Assembly: GCF_001425055.1 (NCBI RefSeq)
Contig: NZ_LMDK01000012.1
Span: 968,205 to 1,032,204 of the forward strand
From: Pelomonas sp. Root1237
GTDB lineage: Bacteria > Pseudomonadota > Gammaproteobacteria > Burkholderiales > Burkholderiaceae_C
Direction of reading: 5' to 3'
DNA length: 64,000 bases
Part shown: positions 30,101 through 43,700 of the stretch, one piece after another
Layout: each line of letters opens with the position of its first letter
How positions within the stretch are numbered: the stretch's first letter is position 1
Translations under genes and position numbers: made by a program
The notes under the pieces: model-generated
Told to the model about the DNA's origin: nothing
The model's input: the letters and a program-made list of their open reading frames with translations, nothing else
The model's database searches: none

Positions 30101-30774
30101 GTGATGCGCTGCTCATGCAGGTCGATGCGCTCACGCAGGTCGCTCCAGCTCAGGCGCAATTCCCAGATCGACAGGGCCAGCAGCGCCAGGCCAGCGGCCG
30201 TCGGCAGCGTCAGGCGGTTGTATGAACCCCAGTGGTAGAGCTGCTCCAGATTCAGCAGATAGCCCAGGATGCCAAGGAGGGCGATGCAGGCCGCGACGAT
30301 GATGCCGACCGCGCTCAAACGCCGGGCCAGCGTTCGTGGCGGGCCGGCCAGCAGGCCCAGGCAGGCGAACAGCAGCAGCAGGGCCACGCAGCCATTGGGT
30401 GAGATGCGGCCGGGGTGAGGGTTCAGCGCCGTTGGCAGCACGCCGGGGCGGGTGATGTCGATACCCAGGGACAGGCCCCCCACGGCCTCGATGAGCATCA
30501 AGGCTGGCAACACGGCCATCAGCAGTGCCATGCCCTGCACGGCGCGCCTGGCAGCAGCGCTTGGCGCTTGCCCGCTGCGCCAGCCGGCCATGACCCAGGC
30601 CGTGGCGCCGCCGAGCAGCAGCAGCACCGACGACACGATGCCGATCTCGGCCAGCCCGGGCAGGAAACTGCCGACATCCAGTTGCAGGCACCAGCGCACC
30701 GCGACAAAGCCGGCCAGGAGCATGCAGGCCAGCGCGGTCCAACGGGCGGTCGACAGGCGAGGCAAGGGTTTCAT
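27172..30774 (-). CDS. Membrane-bound multi-PAS diguanylate cyclase (1200 aa)
   Basis: The N-terminus (residues ~10-210) has about six membrane helices, followed by another at ~228-248, an extracytoplasmic sensor region (~250-490, Cache-like by position) and a helix at ~495-515 (LGWLALLLTVLTLIGTWVL). About four PAS domains follow (from ~530 to ~1025; e.g. ILDNSSDAFIGLDSEGLITDWN). The catalytic GGDEF domain (~1035-1200) carries DPLTRLPNRREFEERL and the active site as AGDEF (1115-1119). An RxxD inhibitory site, RSTD, lies five residues before it. It would make cyclic di-GMP in response to envelope or redox-type signals. ATG 30774 precedes the first helix. The AGDEF variant is usually active. 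Confidence 0.9.
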   Translation of the reverse strand: MKPLPRLSTARWTALACMLLAGFVAVRWCLQLDVGSFLPGLAEIGIVSSVLLLLGGATAWVMAGWRSGQAPSAAARRAVQGMALLMAVLPALMLIEAVGGLSLGIDITRPGVLPTALNPHPGRISPNGCVALLLLFACLGLLAGPPRTLARRLSAVGIIVAACIALLGILGYLLNLEQLYHWGSYNRLTLPTAAGLALLALSIWELRLSWSDLRERIDLHEQRITRRSLAVLALVAVAAGAGGFAALESEFEHTRKEDVRSTAVLTAEALVSAVDGGVWLAQTIATRPIVIEQLAALASSPADTARRERLGNITRSLLTAGVTAARFVDATGAPLAEAGAFAAQAGTPSLALASDYAATGRLAWTSGFLLAIDVPVMDKGEVVGRFQSEQRLALMDRLVMRIRDTDASSDVLICNRIDKVASCVPSKLYPKAFTIPMFDASGNVNLPINRALLGETGVTLTPDLRGVPVVAAYVPLGRTGLAMVVKADIDAVFAVIRQRLGWLALLLTVLTLIGTWVLRQHVRPLVKQLAGEQARCRAILDNSSDAFIGLDSEGLITDWNLQAERLFGYTEAEARGQRVAELIIPPESRAAHEAGMARFRHTGQGRVVNQRVELVAQHRDGRLLDVELSVAAMAAGDGYAANAFVRDVSQRKAAARQLAASEQRMRDVTNAIPAIVGVFDAEEHCIFANDLALKIHNVDRDKAIGLPMRDGLGEASYALHEPHVKAVLQGQRQTFEGSLPWRDGTGYFQIHLVPMRDAQTDAVSGFYLMTFDITALRSAQLKQERSERRLRSITDNLPALISHLDADGRYLFANRQFETLLKLDPEQLLGRRIDEVRDADYVAQVHPWLAKAMAGQTVVFESETGPSVGQARQYQQTYVPEFDPDDQVVGVFAVTFDITDRKLAAQRLGDAQAHLKAIADNLPVLISYIDRNQRLTFVNKTFEEWMGVAPELAVGSHLKALIGPELYAQRQPALEQALRGERVEFEVASQALGLTRYLHTVYIPDRRADGNVAGVYTLSTDITATKDIERRLHELARIDPLTRLPNRREFEERLALALARARRGQKALALIFMDIDHFKRINDGHGHAAGDAVLKEFATRIRGAVRSTDTAARLAGDEFVVILEGLLSDAEASHVAAKLVDAIRPPMPLPGGGEILVTTSVGMACWGGVGDGADDLLERADRALYRAKAAGRDTFAQTIF

Positions 30775-30829
30775 CGGGCAGCGAGAAGCGGCAGTGCCCG
30801 CCTGTATATCAGCTTGAGCGGCGCCTGGG

Positions 30830-31627
30830 TCAGGGCCAGCGGCTCAATTCGTGGTGGACGGGCGGGAGCCAGTCACCGCCGGCCGTGATGCTGCGCTCGA
30901 TGACGTGGGTAGTACCGTTGGCCTCACGGATCAGCACGGTCGCACAACGAGTGCCGTAGACGGCAACGCCGGGCTGCGCGGGGTCGGTCATGCGCACGAA
31001 GCGGGGCGACAGCAGGCGCTCCCGGGCCAGGCCGACGCCGGTGTCGGGCAGGGCCGCGTCCGGAGCCGGCGTGGCGTCGGCCAGCGCGGCGAAGAGCCGG
31101 CTTGCCAGTTGCTGCACCGAGGTTGAGCTGTCGAGCGCCTCGGCCAGCGCTTCCGACAGGCCCAAGGTCTTGGGCCAGGGCGTGTCAAGCGAGGCATTCG
31201 ATAGCGCGTGGATGCCGGGCCGCAGTTCAAGCGGCGCGGAGGCACGGTTGCTGATCCAGTGCCAGGCGTTGCGGGCCAGATCGGCAGTGACGAGATTGAA
31301 GCCGTTGTAGCCCTGTGCCAGCCCGGCCGCGAAATCGTCAGCGTCGCTGGACGAGCCAAGCCAGTCAACGACCAGGGCGCCGCGCGACGGCGCATCGGCG
31401 ACTTGCCGACCGGGCTCGCGCACATTGGTCAGCAGCGCCAGCCGGCCGCCGCGCGTCAGGCCGAACCAGGTGCCACCGGCGCTGAGATCGCGGCCGGCGA
31501 GGATGTCGGGCAGGTCCGGCCACCAACCCATGGGCGCGGCCTCGCGAGCGAAAAACTCGTCGCGGTTGGCGGCGATGACGAGGGGGAAGCGCGGGTGGGT
31601 GTTCAGCGCGAACGCAGCGAGGCACAT
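30830..31627 (-). CDS. NRDE/TANGO2-family protein
   Basis: A 265-residue protein with the family's N-terminal MCLAAFALNTHPRFPLVIAANRDEFF, where NRDE gives the name and Cys2 is conserved as in Ntn-type hydrolases. Also present are GGTWFGLTRGGRLALLTNVREP and a middle YNGFNLVTADL block. The human relative TANGO2 is linked to membrane traffic and haem handling; the bacterial function is not known. It begins seven bases after the sdaA stop, so it is probably the second gene of that operon. Confidence 0.87.
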   Translation of the reverse strand: MCLAAFALNTHPRFPLVIAANRDEFFAREAAPMGWWPDLPDILAGRDLSAGGTWFGLTRGGRLALLTNVREPGRQVADAPSRGALVVDWLGSSSDADDFAAGLAQGYNGFNLVTADLARNAWHWISNRASAPLELRPGIHALSNASLDTPWPKTLGLSEALAEALDSSTSVQQLASRLFAALADATPAPDAALPDTGVGLARERLLSPRFVRMTDPAQPGVAVYGTRCATVLIREANGTTHVIERSITAGGDWLPPVHHELSRWP

Positions 31628-31634
31628 GGCCGCG

Positions 31635-33023
<1,389 letters not shown>

Positions 33024-33095
33024 GGGAGGCCTTTCGGGCAATGAGTGGAAGCCTTTCAGCGAAGCGGGTGCGGGCGCTGCCTACACTCCCGCCCC

Positions 33096-34949
33096 ATGCT
33101 GAAGAGGTGTTTGGGTGGGCGCCGGCAAGCCTGGCGGTGGTGGGTGGCGGGGATGTTGTGGCTGCTGTCGGGCGTCGCCTGGGCGGGTGGTGTCGACCTG
33201 CAGGCCCTGCCGGCCGATGGGCTGGCGCTGGGGCCGCACTGGGAGCTGTTGCAGGACCCGGACCGCAAGCTGGATCTGGCGGCCGTAGCGCGCGGCGACT
33301 GGCAGCCCAGCACGGCCGGCGGCGAGGCCGTGTCGTTCGGCTACACCGGGGCCGCGGTCTGGCTGCGCCTGCCGCTGCGCAACGGCGGCAGCCAGCCGGT
33401 GCAGGCCATGCTGGACATCAGCTATCCGCTGCTGCAATACCTCGACGTGATCCTGCTCGCGCCGGACGGCACCACCGTAAGGCATGAACTCGGCTACCAG
33501 CGCCCCTTTGCCCAGCGGCGCTGGCCGGGCGGCAACTTCGCCGTGCCGATCACGCTGGCGCCGGGCGAGACCCGGATGCTGGTGCTGCGGGTGGCGTCCG
33601 CCAACTCGCTGATCGTGCCGGCTCGGCTGTGGCGCGCCGATGCCTTTCCGCACTTCGACCAGCGCCGGTTGGCCGTGCAGATGCTGTACTTCGGGCTGGC
33701 GCTGGCCGTGGGCCTCTACAACCTGGTGATCTTCCTGCTGCTGCGCGACGCGTCGTTCGGTTGGTACGTGCTGTTCGCCGGCAGCATCGCGGCGTCGCTG
33801 GCTTGCTTCACCGGCATCGGCACCAACTTCCTTTGGCCGGATGCCCCCTTCTGGCAGCAGCGCGGCGTGAACGTGCCCGGCTCGGTGGCGGCCATCGCGC
33901 TGATGATGTTCTCGCGCCGCATGCTGCGCACGCCGCAGACCATGCCGCGGCTGGACCTCGGGCTGCGTGCGCTGATCGCGCTGAATGTGCTGCTCATCCC
34001 GTTGCTGATGGGCTGGTTCGCGCAGACGGCGCCGTTCTGGGCCGTCTGCAGCGCCACGACGGCCGCGCTGCTGCTGGCCTGCGGCATCACCGGCACGTTG
34101 CAGCGCCAGCGCAGCGCCTACTTCTTCGTCGTGGCCTTCAGCGTGCTGCTGGTGGCCGTGCTGCTGGGCCACATGCGCAACCTGGGCGTGCTGCCCAGCA
34201 ACCTGATCACCAGCGCCGGCACCCAGGCCGGCTCGGCGGTCGACCTGCTGCTGCTGTCGCTTGCACTGGCCGACCGCTACGCGCGCATGCGCGCCGACAA
34301 GGAGCAGGCCCAGGCGCGCGCGCTGCAGGCCGAGCAAGCCCGCGTGCAGGCACTGACCGACAGCGAACGGGTGTTGGAGGCGCGCGTGCTGGAGCGCACC
34401 GCGGCGCTGGAGGCGGCCAACCGGCAGCTCGAATTGATGAGCCAGACCGACGGCCTGACCGGGCTGGCCAACCGGCGGCATTTCGACGCGGTGCTGGCTG
34501 CTGAATGGGCGCGCGCCCAGCGGGCCGGCCAGCCGCTCGGGCTGGGGCTGCTCGACGCCGATCTGTTCAAGGCCTACAACGACAGCATGGGTCATGTCGC
34601 CGGTGACGACTGCCTGCGCCAGATCGCGGCTGTGCTGACCGAGACCATCGGCCGGCGCAGCGGTGAGCTTGTGGCCCGCTACGGCGGCGAGGAGTTCGCC
34701 TTCATCGTGCCCGGTGCCGGCGCCATGCAGATGCAGGCGCTGGGCGAGCGCATCGTCGCCGCGTTGCGAGCGCGGGCGCTGCCGCACCCGGCCAGCTCCA
34801 CCGGCCACGTCACAGCCAGCATCGGGCTGGCAGCCGAAGTGCCCGGCGCAGATCGTCGCCCCGAGCTGTTGGTGCAGACCGCCGATACGGCCCTCTATGC
34901 CGCCAAGGCGGCTGGGCGTGATCGGGTGCAGCTGGCGCACGAGGGCTAG
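33096..34949 (+). CDS. 7TM-DISM diguanylate cyclase
   Basis: A 617-residue inner-membrane signal protein. A signal peptide (ends GVAWA) leads to a periplasmic DISMED2-type beta domain (residues ~25-185, including SYPLLQYLDVILLAPDG and LVLRVASANSLIVPARLW). Seven membrane helices follow (~195-400) and a coiled coil (~405-450) joins a C-terminal GGDEF domain (~455-617) with DGLTGLANRRHFD and the active site GGEEF. The position of the inhibitory site is RSGE rather than RxxD, so feedback by cyclic di-GMP may be lost. The periplasmic domain in this family often binds sugars or other small ligands. It is divergent from sdaA. Confidence 0.9.
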   Translation: MLKRCLGGRRQAWRWWVAGMLWLLSGVAWAGGVDLQALPADGLALGPHWELLQDPDRKLDLAAVARGDWQPSTAGGEAVSFGYTGAAVWLRLPLRNGGSQPVQAMLDISYPLLQYLDVILLAPDGTTVRHELGYQRPFAQRRWPGGNFAVPITLAPGETRMLVLRVASANSLIVPARLWRADAFPHFDQRRLAVQMLYFGLALAVGLYNLVIFLLLRDASFGWYVLFAGSIAASLACFTGIGTNFLWPDAPFWQQRGVNVPGSVAAIALMMFSRRMLRTPQTMPRLDLGLRALIALNVLLIPLLMGWFAQTAPFWAVCSATTAALLLACGITGTLQRQRSAYFFVVAFSVLLVAVLLGHMRNLGVLPSNLITSAGTQAGSAVDLLLLSLALADRYARMRADKEQAQARALQAEQARVQALTDSERVLEARVLERTAALEAANRQLELMSQTDGLTGLANRRHFDAVLAAEWARAQRAGQPLGLGLLDADLFKAYNDSMGHVAGDDCLRQIAAVLTETIGRRSGELVARYGGEEFAFIVPGAGAMQMQALGERIVAALRARALPHPASSTGHVTASIGLAAEVPGADRRPELLVQTADTALYAAKAAGRDRVQLAHEG

Positions 34950-35007
34950 AACCGGTACCGGGATGTCGTCTGTTTTCCGATACCAGCGAACCCGCATGGC
35001 CTGAGCC

Positions 35008-37896
<2,889 letters not shown>

Positions 37897-37917
37897 GGCG
37901 GGTCTTGCTTCGAGGAT

Positions 37918-38292
37918 TTACAGGGTCTTCAACAGGGCGTCGTAGGCGGTCGAGTCCATCAGGGCATCGAGCTGGCTGGGATTGCTCAGCTTGACCTTGA
38001 AGAACCAGCCGGCCTTGAGCGGGTCGGTGTTGGCCAGCGCCGGGTCGTCGCGCAGGGCTTCGTTGACTTCGACGACTTCGCCGTCCACGGGCATGTAGAC
38101 GTCGGCCGCGGCCTTGACGGACTCGACGACGCCGGCGACTTCCTTCTCGGCGTAGGTCTTGCCCACTTCGGGCAGGTCCACGAAGACCACGTCGCCCAGC
38201 GCGTCCTGCGCGTGCACGGTGATGCCGACCGTCGCCGTGCCGTCACCGTGGACGTCAAGCCATTCGTGATCGGGGGTGTACTTGATGCTCAT
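37918..38292 (-). CDS. gcvH: Glycine cleavage system H-protein
   Basis: A 124-residue lipoyl carrier that shuttles the aminomethyl intermediate between GcvP, GcvT and dihydrolipoyl dehydrogenase. The lipoylated lysine is Lys60 in GVVESVKAAADVYMPVDGEV. The start KYTPDHEWL, GDVVFVDLPEVG and the tail AGWFFKVKLSNPSQLDALM are diagnostic. It lies between gcvT (19 bases upstream) and gcvP (21 bases downstream) in one operon. Confidence 0.97.
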   Translation of the reverse strand: MSIKYTPDHEWLDVHGDGTATVGITVHAQDALGDVVFVDLPEVGKTYAEKEVAGVVESVKAAADVYMPVDGEVVEVNEALRDDPALANTDPLKAGWFFKVKLSNPSQLDALMDSTAYDALLKTL

Positions 38293-38311
38293 CGTTCAGG
38301 CTCCGAGAGGT

Positions 38312-39424
38312 TTAGCCGCGGTAGTAGCGGTTGGGGGTGAAGGGGGTGGCGGAAACAACCATGGGCGTGCGCTTGTCGCGCACGATGGCGAAGACTTCGG
38401 TGCCAGCGGCGGTGTGGGCCTTGTCGAGATAGGCGAGTGCCACCGGTTGGTTGACCGTGGGGCCCAGTGTGCCGCTGGTGACGACGCCGATTTCGGTGCC
38501 GTCTGCCGACACGATCTTGGCGCCCTCACGCACGGGCATGCGTTCCTTGCCGACCAGGCCCACGCGCTTGCGGGCAGCGCCGTTGGCCAGTTGCTCGTCG
38601 ATGACGGCCGCGCCGGGATAGCCACCGGCACGCGCACCGCCGGCGCGGCGCACCTTCTGGATGGCCCAGGTGATGGCCGCTTCGACCGGCGTGGTCGTCT
38701 CGTTGATGTCGTGGCCGTAGAGGCACAGGCCGGCTTCCAGGCGCAACGAGTCGCGCGCGCCCAGGCCGATGGGCTTGACCTCGGGTTGCGCCAGCAGCTT
38801 GCGGGCGAAGGCGATCGCGTGATCCTGGTGGACCGAGATTTCGAAGCCATCCTCGCCGGTGTAGCCCGAGCGGGTCAGGAAGAAGTCAATGCCGTCGACA
38901 TAGAAGAAGCCGCCGGTCATGAAGGTCAGCTTTTCGACACCGGGAATCAGGCGGCTGAGCGCGTCGACGGCCAGCGGGCCTTGCAGCGCCAGCAGCGCGC
39001 GCTCAGGCACGGGAATGACCTCGCAGCGCGAGCCGATGTGCTTTTGCATGTGAGCAATGTCCTGCTCCTTGCAGCCGGCGTTCACCACCACGAACAGGTC
39101 GTCGGGGCGCTTGCAGACCATCAGGTCGTCCAGCAGGCCACCCTGGTCGTTCGTGAAGAGGGCGTAACGCTGCTTGAAGACGCCGAGGTCGACGATATCG
39201 ACCGGCACCAGGATCTCGAGCGCAGCGGCGGCATCCGAGCCGACCAGGCGCACCTGGCCCATGTGCGACACATCGAACAGGCCGGCGGCCGCTCGCGTGT
39301 GCTTGTGCTCGGCCATCACGCCGGCGGGGTATTGCACCGGCATGTCGTAGCCGGCGAAGGGCACCATCTTGGCGCCGAGTTCGACGTGAAGGGCGTGCAG
39401 GGGCGTTTGCAGCAAAGAGGACAT
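38312..39424 (-). CDS. gcvT: Aminomethyltransferase, T-protein
   Basis: A 370-residue tetrahydrofolate enzyme releasing ammonia and making 5,10-methylene-THF from aminomethyl-GcvH. Family blocks: TPLHALHVELGAKMVPFAGYDMPVQYP, GLFDVSHMGQ, TNDQGGLLDDL, SRSGYTGEDGFEI-like TRSGYTGEDGFEI and the C-terminal VTSGTLGPTVNQPVALAYL. ATG 39424 has CGGAG upstream and fits the family; the frame stays open upstream through the riboswitch but not as protein. First gene of the gcv operon, about 35 nt after the riboswitch. Confidence 0.96.
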   Translation of the reverse strand: MSSLLQTPLHALHVELGAKMVPFAGYDMPVQYPAGVMAEHKHTRAAAGLFDVSHMGQVRLVGSDAAAALEILVPVDIVDLGVFKQRYALFTNDQGGLLDDLMVCKRPDDLFVVVNAGCKEQDIAHMQKHIGSRCEVIPVPERALLALQGPLAVDALSRLIPGVEKLTFMTGGFFYVDGIDFFLTRSGYTGEDGFEISVHQDHAIAFARKLLAQPEVKPIGLGARDSLRLEAGLCLYGHDINETTTPVEAAITWAIQKVRRAGGARAGGYPGAAVIDEQLANGAARKRVGLVGKERMPVREGAKIVSADGTEIGVVTSGTLGPTVNQPVALAYLDKAHTAAGTEVFAIVRDKRTPMVVSATPFTPNRYYRG

Positions 39425-39459
39425 CAAGTGCTCCGACGAAATTCGGGTTTGGATGTCCT

Positions 39460-39690
39460 CGCTGTCCGGGGTACCTGAGAGATTGACAAGGCGGTGTGCA
39501 GTCCCGCGCAAGCTTGCCCCTTCGGTGAGCCGACTCCAGGGTCGGCTTCTCTCCAGTGAGGAACGTCGGGAGTGTCTGCCACTGGTGGCGCCCACTCAAG
39601 ACGTTTGTCAGTCCTTTTGCCTGAGCGTTCGGATCGCTAGACCCTGCGCCTTCGGCGGCCCCCAACTTCAGCGGGGCGCTCTCCTGACGA
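39460..39690 (-). promoter_or_regulatory. Tandem glycine riboswitch upstream of gcvT
   Basis: Read on the minus strand there are two consecutive aptamers. The first (about 39690-39603) has GGAGAGCGCC, GCCGCCGAAGGCGCAG and CGCTCAGGCAAAAGGACTGACA. The second (about 39557-39460) has GGAGAGAAGCC, CACCGAAGGGGCAAGC and CTCTCAGGTACCCCGGACAG. The GGAGAG, CCGAAGG and CTCAGG(C/T)A blocks in each unit are the glycine-aptamer consensus. Glycine binding normally switches gcvTHP on. The linker and the 35-nt leader before gcvT are ordinary. Confidence 0.95.
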
Positions 39691-39773
39691 GTGAGGATTC
39701 TATGCACATCTAGGGGGCTGTCCGCGCAAGCAGCTAGGGGCAGACTCGCGGCCATCATTTATGAGGAGCCGCC

Positions 39774-40607
39774 ATGTTGCCCATCCGCGCCGCGCTTGCC
39801 CTAGCGATTGCCTCCTTGGCGGCCCCCGCCGGAGCCGTCACCAGTGTCACGGTGCAGCTGGGTGTGAACCCGAATTTCTTCGGCGGCACCGGCCCGGTGA
39901 ATACCTTGCTGACCCAGCCCAGCACCGCTGAATTGAGCAGCGGCCTCGTGACCGGCGGCTTCAATTCCAGCGGCGCCGCCCATGCCTTCGCACAGGCCGG
40001 CACCCTGAAGATGGACGGCACCTCGACGGGCAGCCTGAACAGCCTGGCCCGGGCCATCTTCCGCGACGATTTCAAGCTGGATTTGGCCGGGGTTGCCGCG
40101 GGCACCCAGGTGGTCGTGCAATTCGATCTGCTGCTGAGTGGCAGCTTCAGTGTCGGCGCGTCCAATGAGGCTGCGGCGAACTGGCAGGTGCGCGCCGACG
40201 TGGGTGGTGGCGCCTTCGACCTGGGTGCTGGGGGGCATCTGTACAACAACTCCCCGACGCTGGCCATCCACGGCTATGTGGGTGACCCTGTCGGCACTTT
40301 GCACGGCACGGCCACCATCAACACCGGCCAGATGCTGCCCCTGTATGTGGAGCTGGAAGCGTCGGCCCAGACCGCATACAACGGTCAGGGCGGCGCCTTG
40401 GCCACGGCGGCTTTCGACCTGGGGCACACGCTGCGCTGGGGCGGCATGACGGTTTCGCTCAACGGTGTGCCGCAGAGCCAGGTGACGCTGACCTCGGGCT
40501 CGGGCTTCGACTATCTGCAGGCCGCGCCTGTGCCCGAGCCGGGCACACTGGTGCTGGCACTGTGCGGCGCTTCAGTCCTGCTGGCGAGAAGGATGCGCCG
40601 GTCCTGA
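39774..40607 (+). CDS. PEP-CTERM sorted protein (277 aa)
   Basis: A 277-residue exported protein. A signal peptide (MLPIRAALALAIASLAAPAGA) is followed by a Gly/Ala/Ser/Thr-rich beta-type body without cysteines or known motifs. The C-terminal sorting signal is AAPVPEPGT, a hydrophobic LVLALCGASVLLA and the basic tail RRMRRS. ATG 39774 has a strong GAGGAG ribosome-binding site. It is divergent from the gcv operon, sharing the gap after the glycine riboswitch. I do not see a sigma-54 site upstream, unlike the PEP-CTERM gene at 22219. Function unknown; sorting by an exosortase outside the window is expected. Confidence 0.82.
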   Translation: MLPIRAALALAIASLAAPAGAVTSVTVQLGVNPNFFGGTGPVNTLLTQPSTAELSSGLVTGGFNSSGAAHAFAQAGTLKMDGTSTGSLNSLARAIFRDDFKLDLAGVAAGTQVVVQFDLLLSGSFSVGASNEAAANWQVRADVGGGAFDLGAGGHLYNNSPTLAIHGYVGDPVGTLHGTATINTGQMLPLYVELEASAQTAYNGQGGALATAAFDLGHTLRWGGMTVSLNGVPQSQVTLTSGSGFDYLQAAPVPEPGTLVLALCGASVLLARRMRRS

Positions 40608-40615
40608 GATGTTCT

Positions 40616-40747
40616 GTCCGGCGGGCCGAGCGCCGGGCCGCTCCCTAGCCGGCCCGCACTGGCGATGTGCTTGGCGGTCAATCCGCCAAGCATCGCCGTC
40701 CCCTCGGGGGACCGCCCGGGCGGACACGCGTTCAGCGCGGCCGGACC
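40616..40747. repeat. Intergenic cluster of nested GC-rich palindromes
   Basis: Between convergent genes lie GCGGGCCG/CGGCCCGC (40621-40657), a 15-bp hairpin GGCGATG-CTTGGCGG / CCGCCAAGCATCGCC with a 2-nt bulge (40661-40697), GTCCCCTCGGGGGAC (40698-40712) and CCGCCCGGGCGG (40712-40723). An outer GTCCGG...CCGGAC pair brackets them. No T-tracts. It could be a dispersed intergenic repeat or a bidirectional terminator region; it does not share the core motifs of the two 265-bp elements. Confidence 0.7.
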
Positions 40748-40764
40748 GGGCGAGGGGCGCCATT

Positions 40765-43700
40765 TCAGTCGCCGAGGTGGCCCGACTCCAGGGCCTCGCT
40801 GTCGATGGGCATGGTCTGGCCATCGGCACCTTCGAAGAACAGTGGCTTGCGCGTCTTGGCGACGGGTGCGATCTGGTTCATCGTCATCGCGTCGAAGAGG
40901 CGGCCGTTCTGCATCACCTGGGCGATGCGGTCGGTCTGGCGGATGTCGGCCAGCGGATTGCCGTTGATGACGACCAGGTCAGCCAGCTTGCCGGGTTCGA
41001 TGGAGCCCAGGTCCTTGTCGAAACCGAAGTTGCGTGCCGGGTTGATGGTGGCCGTCCGCAGGGCTTCGTGCGGCGTCATGCCGCCGAGCACGAACATCCA
41101 CATCTCCCAGTGCGAGCCCAGGCCCTCGCGCTGGCCGTGGGCGCCGATGGAGGTGTTGACGCCGGCGCGTGACAGCTGGGTGGCGGTACGGGCCACGCGG
41201 ATGACGTTGAAGTCTTCCTCGGGCGCGGTCTCGCGGCGAATCGAGCGCGGCTCGAGCACGGTGCGCGGCACGTAGCGGCTCAGCAGCGGGTGCTTCCAGA
41301 CGTCGGTGCGGGCATACCAATAGTTCTCGCCGAACAGGCCGCCGTAGCCGACGTTCAGCGTCGGCGTGTAGCCCACGGCGTTCTGGCTCCACAGCTGCTT
41401 GACGTCGTCCCAGACCTCGGCCAGCGGCAGCGCATGCTCCACCGTCGTGTGGCCGTCGACGATCATGCTCATGTTCAGCTGAAATAGCGAGCCGCCTTCG
41501 GGCACCACCATCATGCCGGTCTGGCGTGCGGCCTCCAGCACCTGCTGGCGCTGGTCGCGGCGCGGCTGCTGGTAGCTCTTGACGCTGATGGCGCCTTCGG
41601 CCTTCTGGCGGTTCAGATGGGTCAGCGCGTCGTCCAGGCTGTTGACGTTGGAATAGAAGGGCGTGCGGGCGCCGTAGAGGATGGTGCCGGTCGAGTAGAT
41701 GCGCGGGCCCAGCACGATGCCGGCGCGCTGCATCTCGCTCTGCGTGAAGATGGCCGAGCTGAGGTTGGACGGGTCGTGCAGCGTCGTCACGCCGAAGGCC
41801 AGCGATGCGAGGTTGACCCAGCTCTGCTGCGGGATCAGGCTCGAGTCGTTCATGGAACCATGCCAGTGGGCATCGATGAAGCCGGGCACGATGGTCTTGC
41901 CGCTGGCGTCGATGCGCTTGGCGTCAGCCGGGACGGTGACGTCCTTGCCGACGGCCACGATGCGGTTGCCGTCGACCAGGACGGTGCCGCCTTCAATGAC
42001 CTCGTCGCCCTTCATCGTCACGATGCGGGCGCCCGTCAGCGCGATCTTGCCGCTGGGCTTGTCGCTGGCCTGCTCGAAGCCGATCTTCTGCGCGGTGGCC
42101 TTGTCCTTGCCTTCGGCGTTCGCGGTGAAGAGCTCATCACCCAGCGTGAAATGCAGCTTCCTGCTGTCGCCGCTCCAGTGCAGCGCCGAGCCGGCGTTGA
42201 CGTCGAGCTGGCGCACCGGCAGCGCGTCCATCTTGGCGCCGACGGTGATGGTCTTGCCGGACTGGCCTTGCACGGCTGGCAGCGGCGTCACATAGGCGTG
42301 GTAGCGCTCGACGAAGCCCAGCCACTGGCCGTCGGGCGACACACTGTACTCGGCCGCTGCGTCGCTGCGCGCCACCTCGGTCTCGCTGTGATCGCGCAGG
42401 TTCAGGCGGGTCAGCGAGAAGCGCTGTTCGACCTCGCTCGTGCTGCTCGTCTTGGTGAAGAAGAGCTCGTCACTCTTCGCACCGAACTGCGCGCCGCTGC
42501 CCTCCTTGGCTATCCGCTCGGGCTTGCCCGAGCCATCGGCCGCGGCGAGGTAGAGGCCGGTGTCCAGGCTGTGCCAGGGGCTGGTCAGGCCGCCGCCCTT
42601 GACCTTGCGGTAGACGACCTGCTTGCCGTCCGGCGACAGGCGCGGCTCCAGGTACTTGCCCGGCTCCTTGACGAGCAAGGTCTCCTTGCCCGAAGCGATG
42701 TCCAGCCGGCGCACGCTGCCCTGGGTGTCGTCGCGCCAAGTGGCGTAGACGACGGACTTGCCGTCGCGCGCCCAGTTCGGCGCGAACTCGAACGACTCGT
42801 CCTGCTTCGTCAGCCGGCGCGGTGCGCCGTCGGGAAGGTCCTTCACGTACAGCGACCCAAGCGCCGAGTAGACGACGCGCTTGCCGTCCGGCGACACCTG
42901 GGCACCGCGCAACTGGTGCACGGCGAACTTCGCCGGGGCCACGTCCTGCGCAAAGCGCATCGGCTCGCGCAGCTCGCGCGTGTCCTTCACGTGGAAGGGA
43001 ATGTCGGCAGCCGTGCCCTTGAAGGGGTCGACACGCCAGATCTTGCCCTCGGCCCAGACGACGATCTCCTTGGAGCCAGGCATCCACGCGAAGCTGGGGT
43101 AGACGCCCCACATCGCCCAGATCTCCTGCAGGTCGCGTGACAGGCCACTCCAGGCCGGGCGCTCGACACCGGTGCTCAGGTCCTTCAGGAACAGCGTGCT
43201 CTGGTTGCGCACGCGGCGCACGAAGGCCAGGTATTTGCCATCCGGCGAGGGCGTGGGCCGCACCGCGCCACCAGGGCCTTGAACGAAGGCCTCGACCGAC
43301 CCGTCGCCCAGGTCCTGGCGGAAGATCTTGTAGATCTCGCCATTGCTGTCCTTGTTGTATTCGAAGGTCTTTCCGGGTGTCGTGTCCTGCGAGTAGTAGA
43401 GGTACTTGCCGTCCGGCGACACGGCCGGCTCGCCGAGGTCCTTCTGCCAGTTGGGCTTCTCGTTGAGCTGCACGCCCTTGTTCTTGGCCGCGTCGCCATC
43501 GACGTGGAAGAGCCAGATCTCGCCCGAGCCCGCGCTGCGCGTGCCGGTGTAGTGCTTGCGCGCCAGCAGGTATTTGCCGTTCGGGTGCCAGACAGGGTTG
43601 TTCAGCAGGCGGAAGTCTTCCTTGGTGACGGCGCGCGTGCCGCTGCCGTCTACGTTCATGACCCAGATGTTGTCGCCGCCGCCGGCGTCGCTGAGGAAGG

